Notes under the pieces: model-generated
Seen by the model: only the letters and a program-made list of their open reading frames with translations
Told to the model about the DNA's origin: nothing
Database searches by the model: none
Made by a program: the position numbers and the translations under genes
Source of the DNA: Burkholderia aenigmatica
GTDB taxonomy: Bacteria; Pseudomonadota; Gammaproteobacteria; Burkholderiales; Burkholderiaceae
Direction: 5' to 3'
NCBI RefSeq assembly: GCF_902499175.1
Contig: NZ_CABVQC010000034.1
Location: 1 to 64,000 of the forward strand
DNA: 64,000 nucleotides
In this document: piece by piece, positions 1-8,399 of the stretch
How the letters are laid out: each line of letters starts with the position of its first letter
Position numbering within the stretch: the stretch's first letter is position 1

Positions 1-196
1 CGGCGCGCACGTGCAGAAGGACGCACCGGCTTCCCGCGGCACGGCTGCGGGCGGCTACGGGCCGCGCCTCGCGAAAAGCGCCGGACCGGCCGACAAGCCG
101 GCCGCGAAGCCCGCGCTCGTGCGCCCGGCGCTGAACGGCGAGAAGCCGGCGGCGGCCACGGCCGGCACGTCCGACGACGACTGGGAGACCTTCTAA
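1..196 (+). CDS. methyl-accepting chemotaxis protein, C-terminal end (partial)
   Basis: Only the last 64 or so codons lie in the window; the frame is open to the left edge. The visible part is a low-complexity Ala/Pro/Lys linker ending in the pentapeptide DWETF. That terminal pentapeptide is the known tether for CheR (and CheB) in Tar/Tsr-type receptors, where it is NWETF. The next gene is cheR, three bases downstream, so this is very probably the receptor of the chemotaxis operon. The signalling and ligand domains are outside the window and the ligand cannot be inferred. Confidence 0.8.
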   Translation, partial: GAHVQKDAPASRGTAAGGYGPRLAKSAGPADKPAAKPALVRPALNGEKPAAATAGTSDDDWETF

Positions 197-199
197 ACC

Positions 200-1183
200 A
201 TGCCGCACGCGCGCGCGCCGTTTCGACCCGATGCACCGGATGCCTCGCCTCGCGCGGGCGAGCCGGGGCGCGACTTCGCGTTCACGGGCGCGGATTTCGC
301 CCGCATTCGCGCGCTGATCCATCAACGCGCGGGGATCTCGCTGTCCGAGCACAAGCGCGACATGGCGTACAGCCGCCTCGCGCGCCGCTTGCGGGCGCGC
401 GGCCTCGACACGTTTCGCGACTACCTCGACCTGCTCGAGCAGGAAGACGATCCGCTCGAGTGGGAAGCGTTCACCAATGCGCTGACGACGAACCTGACCG
501 CGTTCTTCCGCGAGTCGCACCACTTCCCGATCCTGTCGGATTTCGTGAAGGGGCGGCCGGCGCCGGTATCGGTCTGGTGTTCGGCGGCGTCGACCGGTGA
601 GGAGCCTTACTCGATCGCGATCACGCTGATCGAGGCGCTTGGCGAATCGGCCGCGCGCGGCGCGTCGATCCTCGCGACCGACCTCGACACGCAGGTACTC
701 GCGAAGGCGGAAGCCGGCATCTACACGTACGACCAGGTCAAGCACCTGGCACCGGAACGGCTGAAGCGCTTCTTCCTGAAGGGCACGGGCCCGCAGGCCG
801 GCCGCGTGAAGGTGCGCCCCGAGCTGCGCGCGATGATCCGCTTCGAGCAGCTGAACCTGACCGATGCGGATTACGGGATCGCGAAGCCGTTCGACGCGAT
901 CTTCTGCCGCAACGTGATGATCTATTTCGACAAGCCGACGCAGGGGCAGGTGCTGTCGCGCTTCGAGCCGCTCGTGAAGCCGGGCGGGCTGCTGTTCGCC
1001 GGCCATTCGGAAAACTTCACGTATGTCACGCAGGCGTTCCGGCTGCGCGGGCAGACGGTGTACGAACTGACCCGCGACGCCGCACAGGGCGCACGGCCGC
1101 GTGGCGCGCAGGCGCCTGCGATCGCGTCGCCGGTGCGCGCACGGGCTGCGGGCGCCGTCGCCGCCCTGGGAGAGCGTGGATGA
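200..1183 (+). CDS. cheR: chemotaxis protein methyltransferase CheR
   Basis: CheR transfers methyl groups from S-adenosylmethionine to glutamates of chemoreceptors in the adaptation system. The 327-residue protein has a leading disordered stretch of about 25 residues, a CheR N-terminal helical domain (about 30-95) with the conserved TTNLTAFFRE segment (97-106), and a Rossmann methyltransferase domain with the motif I region CSAASTGEEPYS (127-138), ATDLD and FCRNVMIYFD. The ATG follows the receptor stop by three bases, with GGGAG inside the upstream gene as likely ribosome binding site. The product overlaps cheD by four bases. The extra C-terminal tail (about 290-327) is Ala/Arg-rich and looks unstructured. 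Confidence 0.95.
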   Translation: MPHARAPFRPDAPDASPRAGEPGRDFAFTGADFARIRALIHQRAGISLSEHKRDMAYSRLARRLRARGLDTFRDYLDLLEQEDDPLEWEAFTNALTTNLTAFFRESHHFPILSDFVKGRPAPVSVWCSAASTGEEPYSIAITLIEALGESAARGASILATDLDTQVLAKAEAGIYTYDQVKHLAPERLKRFFLKGTGPQAGRVKVRPELRAMIRFEQLNLTDADYGIAKPFDAIFCRNVMIYFDKPTQGQVLSRFEPLVKPGGLLFAGHSENFTYVTQAFRLRGQTVYELTRDAAQGARPRGAQAPAIASPVRARAAGAVAALGERG

Positions 1184-1905
1184 GCGCGCTGCCGATCGCC
1201 ACCAATCGCTACTTCGACAACCACTTCGGCCGTCCCGGCGTGAAGCTGCTGCCGAATGAGTTCTTCACGACGTCCGAGGACATGGTGCTGATGACCGTGC
1301 TCGGCTCGTGCGTCGCCGCGTGCCTGCACGACCCGTATGCGGGCATCGGCGGAATGAACCACTTCATGCTGCCGGACGACGGTGCCGATCCGGGCGCGGC
1401 CGCGTCGGAATCGATGCGCTACGGCGCGTATGCGATGGAAGTGCTGATCAACGAGCTGATCAAGGCCGGCGGGCGCCGCGAACGCTTCGAGGCGAAGGTG
1501 TTCGGCGGCGCGGCCGTGCTGGCCGGGATGACGACCATCAACATCGGCGACCGCAACGCGGATTTCGTGCGCCGCTACCTGGCGCTCGAACGCATCCGCA
1601 TCACGGCGGAAGACCTGCAGGGCGTGCATCCGCGCAAGGTCGCGTTCATGCCGAACAGCGGGCGCGCGATGGTGAAGAAGCTGAGGCTGCAGGTGCCGGG
1701 CGTCACCGAGCGCGAAGCCGCACTCGCCCGCGAGGCCGATCGCGCCCGCGCCGCACGGCCGCGTCCGCAGGTCGAGCTGTTCGCGGCGAAGCGTCCGGCC
1801 CCGCCGCAGCCGGCGCGGCCGCGCATCGAGCTGTTCGGCGCGCGCGGCGCGGCGCCGGCCGGCGGTGTGCGGGCGGCGAACCTATCAAGAAAGCAGGAGG
1901 CATGA
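1180..1905 (+). CDS. cheD: chemoreceptor glutamine deamidase CheD
   Basis: CheD deamidates receptor glutamines, maturing chemoreceptors for methylation. The conserved core is at residues 20-180: GSCVAACLHDP carries the candidate nucleophile Cys44 and GMNHFMLP carries His61. The 17-residue spacing matches the Cys27/His44 pair of the Thermotoga enzyme. Residues after about 180 are a Pro/Arg/Ala-rich extension containing two copies of a VELFAAKR/IELFGARG-like motif, which is beyond the usual family length. Start and stop overlap cheR and cheB (ATGA), so translation is coupled. Confidence 0.95.
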   Translation: MSALPIATNRYFDNHFGRPGVKLLPNEFFTTSEDMVLMTVLGSCVAACLHDPYAGIGGMNHFMLPDDGADPGAAASESMRYGAYAMEVLINELIKAGGRRERFEAKVFGGAAVLAGMTTINIGDRNADFVRRYLALERIRITAEDLQGVHPRKVAFMPNSGRAMVKKLRLQVPGVTEREAALAREADRARAARPRPQVELFAAKRPAPPQPARPRIELFGARGAAPAGGVRAANLSRKQEA

Positions 1906-2993
1906 CCGCAGTGCAGAAGATCAAAGTATTGTGCGTCGACGATTCGGCGCTGATCCGCAGCCTGATGACGGAGATCATCAACAGCCAGCCCGACATGACG
2001 GTGTGCGCGACCGCGCCCGATCCGCTCGTCGCGCGCGAGCTCATCAAGCAGCACAACCCCGACGTGCTGACGCTCGACGTCGAAATGCCGCGCATGGACG
2101 GGCTCGACTTCCTCGAGAAGCTGATGCGCCTGCGGCCGATGCCGGTCGTGATGGTGTCGTCGCTGACCGAGCGCGGCTCGGAGATCACGCTGCGCGCGCT
2201 CGAACTCGGCGCGGTCGATTTCGTCACGAAGCCGCGCGTCGGGATTCGCGACGGGATGCTCGACTACGCGGAAAAGCTCGCCGACAAGATCCGCGCGGCG
2301 TCGCGCGCGCGCGTGCGCCAGGCGCCGCAGCCGCAGGCCGTCGCACGCGCGGCGGCAGGCCAGCCGGCCGCGCCGATGATCAACAACCCGCTCGTCAGTA
2401 CCGAGAAGCTGATCATCATCGGCGCATCGACGGGCGGCACCGAGGCGATCCGCGAGGTGCTGACGCCGCTGCCGCCGGACGCACCGGCCGTGCTGATCGC
2501 GCAGCACATGCCGCCGGGCTTCACGAAATCGTTCGCGCAGCGGCTGAACGGCCTGTGCCGGATCGCGGTGAAGGAGGCCGAGCATGGCGAGCGCGTGCTG
2601 CCGGGCCATGCGTATATCGCACCGGGCCATGCGCACCTGTTGCTCGCGAGAAGCGGGGCGAACTATATTGCGCAACTGTCGGAAGAGCCGCCGGTGAACC
2701 GGCACCGCCCGTCGGTCGACGTGCTGTTCCGCTCGGCGGCGACCCACGCGGGCAAGAACGCGATCGGGGTGATCCTGACCGGGATGGGCCGCGACGGCGC
2801 GGCCGGCCTGCTGGAAATGAAACGCGCGGGCGCTCACACGTTCGCGCAGGATGAAGCAAGCTGCATCGTGTTCGGGATGCCGCGCGAGGCGATCGCGCTC
2901 GGCGGCGCGGACGAGATCGTGCCGCTCGCCGAGATGAGCCGTCGCGTGATGGCGCGCCTGGCGACGATGGGCGACCGCGTGCAGCGCGTTTGA
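1902..2993 (+). CDS. cheB: protein-glutamate methylesterase CheB
   Basis: CheB removes receptor methyl groups (and can deamidate) when its receiver domain is phosphorylated by CheA. The receiver domain covers about residues 7-125 with acidic pocket Asp13/Asp14 and phospho-acceptor Asp59 in TLDVEMP. A linker (about 130-165) leads to the methylesterase domain with the catalytic triad Ser176 (GASTGG), His202 (QHMPPGFT) and Asp298 (GMGRDGA). At 363 residues it has the normal length. The ATG at 1902 was chosen over upstream in-frame codons because it follows AGGAGG at normal distance and the receiver begins seven residues later. Confidence 0.96.
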   Translation: MTAVQKIKVLCVDDSALIRSLMTEIINSQPDMTVCATAPDPLVARELIKQHNPDVLTLDVEMPRMDGLDFLEKLMRLRPMPVVMVSSLTERGSEITLRALELGAVDFVTKPRVGIRDGMLDYAEKLADKIRAASRARVRQAPQPQAVARAAAGQPAAPMINNPLVSTEKLIIIGASTGGTEAIREVLTPLPPDAPAVLIAQHMPPGFTKSFAQRLNGLCRIAVKEAEHGERVLPGHAYIAPGHAHLLLARSGANYIAQLSEEPPVNRHRPSVDVLFRSAATHAGKNAIGVILTGMGRDGAAGLLEMKRAGAHTFAQDEASCIVFGMPREAIALGGADEIVPLAEMSRRVMARLATMGDRVQRV

Positions 2994-3060
2994 ATGGAAT
3001 GTCACGGGGCGCGTGCCACGATACGCGTCCCGACGGAAACGAATCTGGAAAGGAACGACG

Positions 3061-3456
3061 ATGGACAAGAGCATGAAAATCCTGGTGGTGGACGATTTCC
3101 CGACGATGCGCAGGATCGTCCGCAACCTGCTCAAGGAACTGGGCTACTCGAACGTCGACGAGGCCGAAGACGGCCTCGCCGGCCTGGCGCGGCTGCGCGG
3201 CGGCGGCTACGACTTCGTGATCTCGGACTGGAACATGCCGAACCTCGACGGCCTCGCGATGCTGAAGGAAATCCGCGCGGACGCGACGCTCACGCACCTG
3301 CCGGTGCTGATGGTCACGGCCGAGTCGAAGAAGGAAAACATCATCGCGGCGGCGCAGGCCGGCGCGAGCGGCTACGTCGTGAAACCGTTCACGGCCGCGA
3401 CGCTCGACGAAAAGCTGAACAAGATCATCGACAAGATGGCGAAGGCCGGGAGCTGA
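3061..3456 (+). CDS. cheY: chemotaxis response regulator CheY
   Basis: A single receiver domain of 131 residues that, when phosphorylated by CheA, binds the flagellar switch. All key residues are present: Asp11/Asp12, phospho-acceptor Asp56 (SDWNMPN), Thr86 (MVTAES) and Lys108 (VKPF). The WNMPN and MVTAE segments are close to enterobacterial CheY, so this is the motor-binding CheY rather than a generic receiver. A ribosome binding site AAAGGA precedes the ATG. The gene is followed one base later by cheZ, its phosphatase. Confidence 0.96.
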   Translation: MDKSMKILVVDDFPTMRRIVRNLLKELGYSNVDEAEDGLAGLARLRGGGYDFVISDWNMPNLDGLAMLKEIRADATLTHLPVLMVTAESKKENIIAAAQAGASGYVVKPFTAATLDEKLNKIIDKMAKAGS

Positions 3457-3457
3457 C

Positions 3458-4189
3458 GTGAACGAGCCGATCCATGCCGCACTGACCGGCGCCGGGTTCA
3501 GCGCCGACGGCCAGGCCGAAGGCGCCGATTTCGCGAGCGACCGCATCCTCGCGCGCATCGGCCACGTTACGCGCACGCTGCGCGACTCGATGCGCGAGCT
3601 CGGGCTCGACAAGCATGTCGAGCGTGCGGCGGAAGCCGTGCCCGATGCCCGCGACCGGCTGCGCTACGTCGCGACGATGACCGAGCAGGCTGCCGTGCGT
3701 GTGCTGAATGCGATCGAGGTCGCGAAGCCGATGCAGGAGCGCATCCAGAACGAGGCCGAGGCACTCGACGCGCGCTGGGCGCAGTGGTACGCGGCGCCGA
3801 TCGAGCACGCGGAAGTGCGGGAGCTGATGGACGATACGCGCACGTTCCTGCGCACGCTGCCGGAATCGACGTCGGCGACCAGCGCGCAACTGCTCGAGAT
3901 CATGCTCGCGCAGGATTTCCAGGACCTGACCGGGCAGGTGATCAAGAAGATCATGGACATGGTCTACCTGATCGAGCAGCAGCTCCTCACCGTGCTCGTC
4001 GAGAACATCGCGCCCGAGCGGCGCGAGCAGTTCGCGGCCACCGCGGCCGCGCTCGCGGCCGAACAGATGAGCCCGACCGGCAGCCCCGAGTCGCTGCTGA
4101 ACGGCCCGCAGATCGCGCCGGAAGGCAAATCCGACGTGGTCCAGGACCAGGAACAGGTCGACGACCTGCTCGCCAGCCTGGGCTTCTGA
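3458..4189 (+). CDS. cheZ: CheY-P phosphatase CheZ
   Basis: CheZ dephosphorylates CheY-P and so resets the motor. The 243-residue, mostly helical protein carries the family signature AQDFQDLTGQV in the second long helix, which includes the catalytic glutamine. A C-terminal CheY-binding tail (DDLLASLGF) is preceded by an acidic/Gln linker. It starts with GTG one base after the cheY stop, so it is probably translationally coupled. This is the last gene of the che operon here: 260 bases without a gene follow. Confidence 0.94.
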   Translation: MNEPIHAALTGAGFSADGQAEGADFASDRILARIGHVTRTLRDSMRELGLDKHVERAAEAVPDARDRLRYVATMTEQAAVRVLNAIEVAKPMQERIQNEAEALDARWAQWYAAPIEHAEVRELMDDTRTFLRTLPESTSATSAQLLEIMLAQDFQDLTGQVIKKIMDMVYLIEQQLLTVLVENIAPERREQFAATAAALAAEQMSPTGSPESLLNGPQIAPEGKSDVVQDQEQVDDLLASLGF

Positions 4190-4301
4190 CCCTGCCGCAT
4201 GCATCGGCGCGCCATGTTTCGCGCGGGCGCCCGATGCACGCGTCACCGCGCCACCCTATCGTTTCCCCCCATCCGCCGCACGCATGCGGCCCGGCGGTCC
4301 T

Positions 4302-4340
4302 GTGTCAAATTGACACTTCGACACACTCAGCAGGCATACT
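4302..4340 (+). promoter_or_regulatory. candidate promoter with perfect palindrome over the -35 box
   Basis: GTGTCAA-A-TTGACAC is a perfect 15-base palindrome (4302-4316) whose right half is a consensus -35 (TTGACA, 4310-4315). A weak -10 (CATACT, 4335-4340) lies 19 bases downstream. It is the only promoter-like signal seen in the gap before the DUF2844/DUF3443 pair. A palindrome covering the -35 would suit a dimeric repressor; the regulator is unknown. Confidence 0.4.
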
Positions 4341-4448
4341 ACGCGTCAGCAGCAACGTAGCGTCATCCGTACGATTTCATATGTTGGGAGGCGGCGCGGG
4401 CCCGATGGCCGCACCGCCGGCAACGAAGCCAGTCCCTTGGGGGGGAAC

Positions 4449-4955
4449 GTGAAGCTGAAACGCTTGGGCTGGGCCGTCGCGCACGCGGCGGCTGCAATGG
4501 GTGTGCTGTGGAGCGTCCACGCACACGCGGAACTGGGCGGCGCGCCGATGTCGCCGCCGGCGGACGATCAGGCCGCAACCGTGCGCGCGTTGCAGCGCGC
4601 GATGCGTCCGGCAGACGGCGTGCAGACGACGAGCACGGCCGCCTATACCGTCCGCGAGATCACGCTCGGATCGGGCACCGTCATCCACGAATACACGTCG
4701 GCCGCCGGCAGCGTGTTCGGCCTCGCGTGGCGCGGGCCGACGATGCCGGATCTCGCGTCGCTGCTCGGCAGCTATTTCCCGCAGTACACCGCTGGCGTCC
4801 AGGCGGCGCACCAGGCGCGCGGCTGGCGCGCGCCCGTGTCCGTCGACACGAGCGGCCTCGTGATCCGGACGGGCGGCCACATGGGCGCCTTCTCGGGCCA
4901 GGCGTGGCTGCCGGCGGCGCTGCCTGCCGGCCTGGCCGGCACCGATATCCAGTGA
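4449..4955 (+). CDS. secreted DUF2844 family protein
   Basis: The 168-residue protein has a classical signal peptide (KLKR, hydrophobic Ala-rich core, HAHA cleavage region near residue 26). The mature domain is of the DUF2844 type as found in Burkholderia, with the segments YTVREITLGSGTVIHEYTS and FGLAWRGPTMPDL. Function is unknown. I chose the GTG at 4449 because it starts the basic n-region and has a GGGGG-AAC element just upstream; an in-frame TTG lies four codons earlier. It stands 16 bases before the DUF3443 gene, and the two are likely co-transcribed and exported together. Confidence 0.78.
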   Translation: MKLKRLGWAVAHAAAAMGVLWSVHAHAELGGAPMSPPADDQAATVRALQRAMRPADGVQTTSTAAYTVREITLGSGTVIHEYTSAAGSVFGLAWRGPTMPDLASLLGSYFPQYTAGVQAAHQARGWRAPVSVDTSGLVIRTGGHMGAFSGQAWLPAALPAGLAGTDIQ

Positions 4956-4971
4956 CAGCGGGAGAGCGATC

Positions 4972-6204
4972 TTGAGCATTCCTCGTACATTCAAGCGCTG
5001 GCTCGGCGTGCTGGGCCTCGCGGCGGCAACGGCCGTACTCGTGACGGCATGCGGCGGCGGCGACGGTGGCGGCGGCAACTCGGGCAACAACGGCAACAAC
5101 GGTTCGGGCGGTTCGGACGGCAATTCCGGGAGCAAGGCGGTCATCACCGTCAACTCGGGCGTCGCGAACGTGATCAACATCCCGACCATCAGCGTGAAGG
5201 TCTGCGCGCCGGGCACGTCGAACTGCCAGGTGGTCAACAACGTGCTGGTCGATACCGCGTCCTACGGGCTGCGGCTCGTCGGCAGCGCGGTGTCGGGCGT
5301 GCTCGGCAGCTTCCCGCAAGTGACGAGCGGCGGCGCGCCGGTTGCCGAGTGCGGCAAGTTCGTGTCGAGCTATACGTGGGGTTCGGTGCGCACGGTCGAC
5401 CTGTCGATCGGTTCCGAGCAGGCGAGCTCGCTGCCCGTGCAGATCATCGGCGACCTCGGCACGACGAACGTGCCGAACTCGTGCACGAACGGCGGCGCGT
5501 CGGCCAATACGGCGAGCGCACTCGGCGCGAACGGGATCCTCGGCATCGGGCCGGCGCCGGTCGACTGCGGCACGACCTGCGCGACGTCGACGTCGACGAG
5601 CAACAACTACTACGCGTGCCCGAACGGCGACAACGCGAACTGCACGGTCGCGCTCGTGCCGGTGGCGCAGCAGGTGGCCAACCCGGTGCATCGTTTCGCC
5701 GACAGCAGCGGGGTGAGCGTGACGATGCCGAGCATTTCGGATAGCGGGCAAGCCAGCGCAACCGGGACGCTGACGTTCGGCCTGCCCGACCTGACCGGGA
5801 AGACCGTGATGACGTCGACCACGACGGGCGACGTCAGCGCGACGTTCCTCGGGCGCAACGTGACCGCGTTCTTCGACACGGGTTCGAACGCGTATTTCTT
5901 CAACGATGCGGGGCAGACGGCCTGCTCGAAGAATACGCAGTTCTACTGCCCGGCATCGCCGCCGGCCAGCTACTCGGCGACGCTGAGCGGCCAGAACGGC
6001 GTGGGCGCCACCGTGGCGATGTCCGTCGCGAACGCGGATTCGCTGTTCTCGAACCCGTCGACGTTCGCGTTCAACGACATCGCGGGCCCGTTCGGTTCGT
6101 CCAACTGGCTCGACATCGGCATGCCGTACTTCTACAACCGGACGATCTACTTCGGGATGGACAAGACGGCGAGCGGCGGTGCACAGCCTTTCGTCGCGTT
6201 CTGA
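4972..6204 (+). CDS. DUF3443 lipoprotein, pepsin-like aspartic protease candidate
   Basis: A 410-residue lipoprotein: hydrophobic signal, then a lipobox ending VTAC, then a Gly/Asn/Ser-rich flexible tether (about 27-55). The family is DUF3443, of unknown function. The sequence shows two aspartic-protease-like triads, VDTAS at Asp94 and FFDTGSN at Asp302. It also has a hydrophobic-Gly segment NGILGIG after the first lobe and a C-terminal WLDIGMPYFYNRTIYFG that resembles the WILGDVF...YYTVFD closing strand of pepsins. Several Cys pairs suggest disulfides. The start is TTG with GGGAGAG upstream. A strong terminator follows. Protease activity is an inference; family membership is more certain. 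Confidence 0.82.
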   Translation: MSIPRTFKRWLGVLGLAAATAVLVTACGGGDGGGGNSGNNGNNGSGGSDGNSGSKAVITVNSGVANVINIPTISVKVCAPGTSNCQVVNNVLVDTASYGLRLVGSAVSGVLGSFPQVTSGGAPVAECGKFVSSYTWGSVRTVDLSIGSEQASSLPVQIIGDLGTTNVPNSCTNGGASANTASALGANGILGIGPAPVDCGTTCATSTSTSNNYYACPNGDNANCTVALVPVAQQVANPVHRFADSSGVSVTMPSISDSGQASATGTLTFGLPDLTGKTVMTSTTTGDVSATFLGRNVTAFFDTGSNAYFFNDAGQTACSKNTQFYCPASPPASYSATLSGQNGVGATVAMSVANADSLFSNPSTFAFNDIAGPFGSSNWLDIGMPYFYNRTIYFGMDKTASGGAQPFVAF

Positions 6205-6227
6205 CGCGGCACGGCCGGACACGGAAC

Positions 6228-6258
6228 AAGGGGGCGAGCGATCGCCCCCTTTTTTTTA
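6228..6258 (+). terminator. rho-independent terminator after the DUF3443 gene
   Basis: Perfect inverted repeat (AAGGGGGCGA / TCGCCCCCTT) with a 4-base loop followed by eight T residues. It ends the DUF2844-DUF3443 transcript. Confidence 0.9.
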
Positions 6259-6371
6259 TCCGGCGGCCGGGCGCGGCACGACGGGTCGGACCGGATCGCC
6301 GCCGCGCGCGGGTCCAGCGCCTACGATGTAATACCGGCACTCGTCCGGCACGATATCGAGGAGGCAGCGCC

Positions 6372-6884
6372 ATGAACCCGCGCATACAACGCATCACGCC
6401 GTTCCTGTGGTTCGACCGCGACGCCGAGGCGGCCGCCGGTTTCTACGTGTCGGTGTTCGACAACGCGCGCATCGTGCACGTCGCGCGCTACGGCAAGGCC
6501 GGCGCACACGTATCCGGCAGCGCGGAGGGCGCGGTGATGACCGTCGTGTTCGAGCTCGACGGGCTGGCGTTCGTCGCGCTGAACGGCGGCCCGGTGTTCC
6601 AGATCACGCCGGCCGTCTCGTTCGTCGTCAACTGCCGGGACCAGGCCGAAATCGACCGCTACTGGGCACGCCTGTCCGAAGGCGGCGACGAGCGCGCGCA
6701 GCAGTGCGGCTGGCTGCGCGACCGGTTCGGCGTGTCGTGGCAGGTCGTGCCGGTGCAGATGGCCGAACTGATGACGGGCGATCCGGCGCGCGCGGAGCGC
6801 GTGATGGCGCAGGTGATGACGATGAAGAAGCTCGATCTCGGCGCGCTGCAGCGCGCCGCGGCGGGCCAGGGCGCGGGCCCGTGA
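6372..6884 (+). CDS. VOC superfamily protein (PhnB / 3-demethylubiquinone methyltransferase-like fold)
   Basis: The 170-residue protein belongs to the vicinal-oxygen-chelate superfamily, PhnB-like subgroup. It begins with the characteristic ITPFLWFDRDAEAAAGFY and has the paired segments FELDGLAFVALNGGP and WLRDRFGVSWQVVP, where the family name-giving WQ(I/V)VP motif sits. Members of this subgroup are often mis-annotated as 3-demethylubiquinone 3-methyltransferase; most have no proven substrate. A GAGGCAG element lies 5' of the ATG. It is flanked by a terminator on one side and a convergent lipoprotein gene on the other, so it is probably monocistronic. Confidence 0.85.
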   Translation: MNPRIQRITPFLWFDRDAEAAAGFYVSVFDNARIVHVARYGKAGAHVSGSAEGAVMTVVFELDGLAFVALNGGPVFQITPAVSFVVNCRDQAEIDRYWARLSEGGDERAQQCGWLRDRFGVSWQVVPVQMAELMTGDPARAERVMAQVMTMKKLDLGALQRAAAGQGAGP

Positions 6885-6900
6885 CCGGTGCGAACGGGCG

Positions 6901-7305
6901 CTAGACCGGTGGGCGGCCGTTGCGTATCACGTGCGTATGGTCGACGAAGCGGTGGCCGGGTCCGTACGCGGTGCTGTCGATCCGGACGGCATCGGCCGGC
7001 GCGGCCGGGTGCCCGGCGCCATCGACCGACACCGATTCGATCTCGACGACCGGCACGCACCAGGCCGCGCGGGCGCGTTCCGCCGGTTCGCCGCGCGCGT
7101 CGGCGCAGCGGAACACGAAGCTGGCGGGGAAATCCTGCGCGCGCAGGGTTTGCGTCGACCCGTTCCACGCATGGTGCAGGGCGATCGTGCCGGGGTGCGG
7201 CGCGTCAGGCGCCTGCGCACCGGGCGGCAGGGCCGGCGTATGCGTGCAGCCGGCTGCCAGTGCGCAGGCGAGCGACAGCGACGAGGCGAGCGGATGACGG
7301 AGCAT
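6901..7305 (-). CDS. small lipoprotein of unknown function
   Basis: The 134-residue protein starts with a signal peptide ending in the lipobox LAAGC (Cys at about residue 20), predicting a lipid-anchored periplasmic protein. The mature part has two cysteines spaced for a possible disulfide (FVFRCAD and AWCVPVV) and no domain I recognise. It reads convergently toward the VOC gene, with 16 bases between the stops. Codon use looks normal for this genome, so I take it as a real gene. Confidence 0.6.
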   Translation of the reverse strand: MLRHPLASSLSLACALAAGCTHTPALPPGAQAPDAPHPGTIALHHAWNGSTQTLRAQDFPASFVFRCADARGEPAERARAAWCVPVVEIESVSVDGAGHPAAPADAVRIDSTAYGPGHRFVDHTHVIRNGRPPV

Positions 7306-7680
7306 GGCGCGGTTCGACCGGAATCGGGAATGGCGAAGGGTAGCGCGCTTTGCACGCGTGCGTCATGCCGGCCGGTTAATCGAATGCGGCGCCTTCGCGC
7401 CGATTATCGATCACGCTTGATTTCATTCGGTTGTAATCAAATGCTGGATTATCCGGGGCTGCAGTTTCTATCAGGTTTTCAACATTATTAAAATGACGTG
7501 GCATGCAAGCCTGCGACACGGCGTTACGCCATTGCAACCGTTCTCGCGTTGTATCGGCAGGCTGGACGGGCAGGCGAGCGCTTTGGTCAGCATGCGAAAA
7601 GAGATGGAACACGTCGAAATTCAAACATATAATGCCGGCGTTGTTTCCGAGGTGCCAATATAAAACATGAGGGTAATAAA
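7306..7680. promoter_or_regulatory. intergenic region with DUF805 gene promoter
   Basis: Divergent intergenic stretch. The part around 7400-7500 is clearly richer in A/T than its neighbours. A TATAAT box at 7628-7633, with TGGAAC 17 bases upstream (7605-7610), is a plausible promoter for the DUF805 gene, whose ribosome binding site GAGGG lies near 7669. No convincing gene is seen inside. Confidence 0.45.
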
Positions 7681-8061
7681 ATGAATTTTTCTGAAGCCGT
7701 TCGTTCCGTACTCAATAAATACGCGACATTCGAAGGCCGTGCGCGTCGTGCCGAATACTGGTATTTCGTGTTGCTGAGCTTCATTCTTTCGATGGTCGCC
7801 CAGATCATCGGCGTGGCGGGCCGTAACGCGGGCCTGATCACGCTGCTGCTGCTCGGCGTGCTCTCCCTGGTTTCGCTGGCGCTGATCATTCCGGGTATCG
7901 CGGTCAGCGTCCGCCGCCTGCACGATACGGGCCGCTCGGGCTGGTTCCTGCTGATCGCGCTGATTCCGATCGTCGGCGGCATCCTGCTGCTCGTGTGGAC
8001 GTGCTCGCGCGGCACCGAAGGCCCGAACCGCTTCGGCGCGGATCCGGTTCCGGCGGTCTGA
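7681..8061 (+). CDS. DUF805 family membrane protein
   Basis: The 126-residue inner-membrane protein has the DUF805 signature: an N-terminal FEGRARRAEYW segment, about three transmembrane helices (roughly 25-45, 55-80, 93-112), and RRLHDTGRSGW between the second and third. The family is widespread; no biochemical role is established. The gene stands alone between an AT-rich upstream region and a strong stem-loop. Confidence 0.88.
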   Translation: MNFSEAVRSVLNKYATFEGRARRAEYWYFVLLSFILSMVAQIIGVAGRNAGLITLLLLGVLSLVSLALIIPGIAVSVRRLHDTGRSGWFLLIALIPIVGGILLLVWTCSRGTEGPNRFGADPVPAV

Positions 8062-8399
8062 CCGACGCCTGCCCCGACGCGACGCCGTCGCGTCGGGGCC
8101 TGATTTCGCGTCGCACGTGCGGTGTCGTTTCACCGCTTCACCCTTTCCGCGCCTTATCCTCGCATCACGCGGTCGCCGCTCTGTCCGGAGCCGCGCCCCG
8201 TCTTCGCACCGGCCGGCACGTTTTTCGGCCGCGCCGCACACCGTTCCGTCCCCCTGTCCAGCCCGGTTCGTACCGGCTCGACCGATTCTTCGAAATACCC
8301 CCCTTTCCCGGCTTTGCTCGACCGATCGGCGTTTGACGCCTCCATGAATAATCGGTGTCACTGGAAAGCGGCATTCCGCCGTACCCGACTGGAGGCCCC
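8062..8399 (+). promoter_or_regulatory. region upstream of the flagellar flh operon, with stem-loop
   Basis: No credible gene. A 13-bp perfect stem with a GCC loop (GCCCCGACGCGAC at 8071-8083 paired with 8087-8099) follows the DUF805 stop by nine bases; it lacks a T-run, so it may slow decay or act as a weak terminator. The rest should hold the flagellar class promoter for flhB, but I could not assign boxes with confidence. Confidence 0.4.

Noticed and set aside
4681..6222. Long minus-strand frame opposite the DUF2844/DUF3443 genes
   Set aside because: Arg/His-rich shadow frame; the plus-strand genes have signal peptides, family motifs and a terminator.
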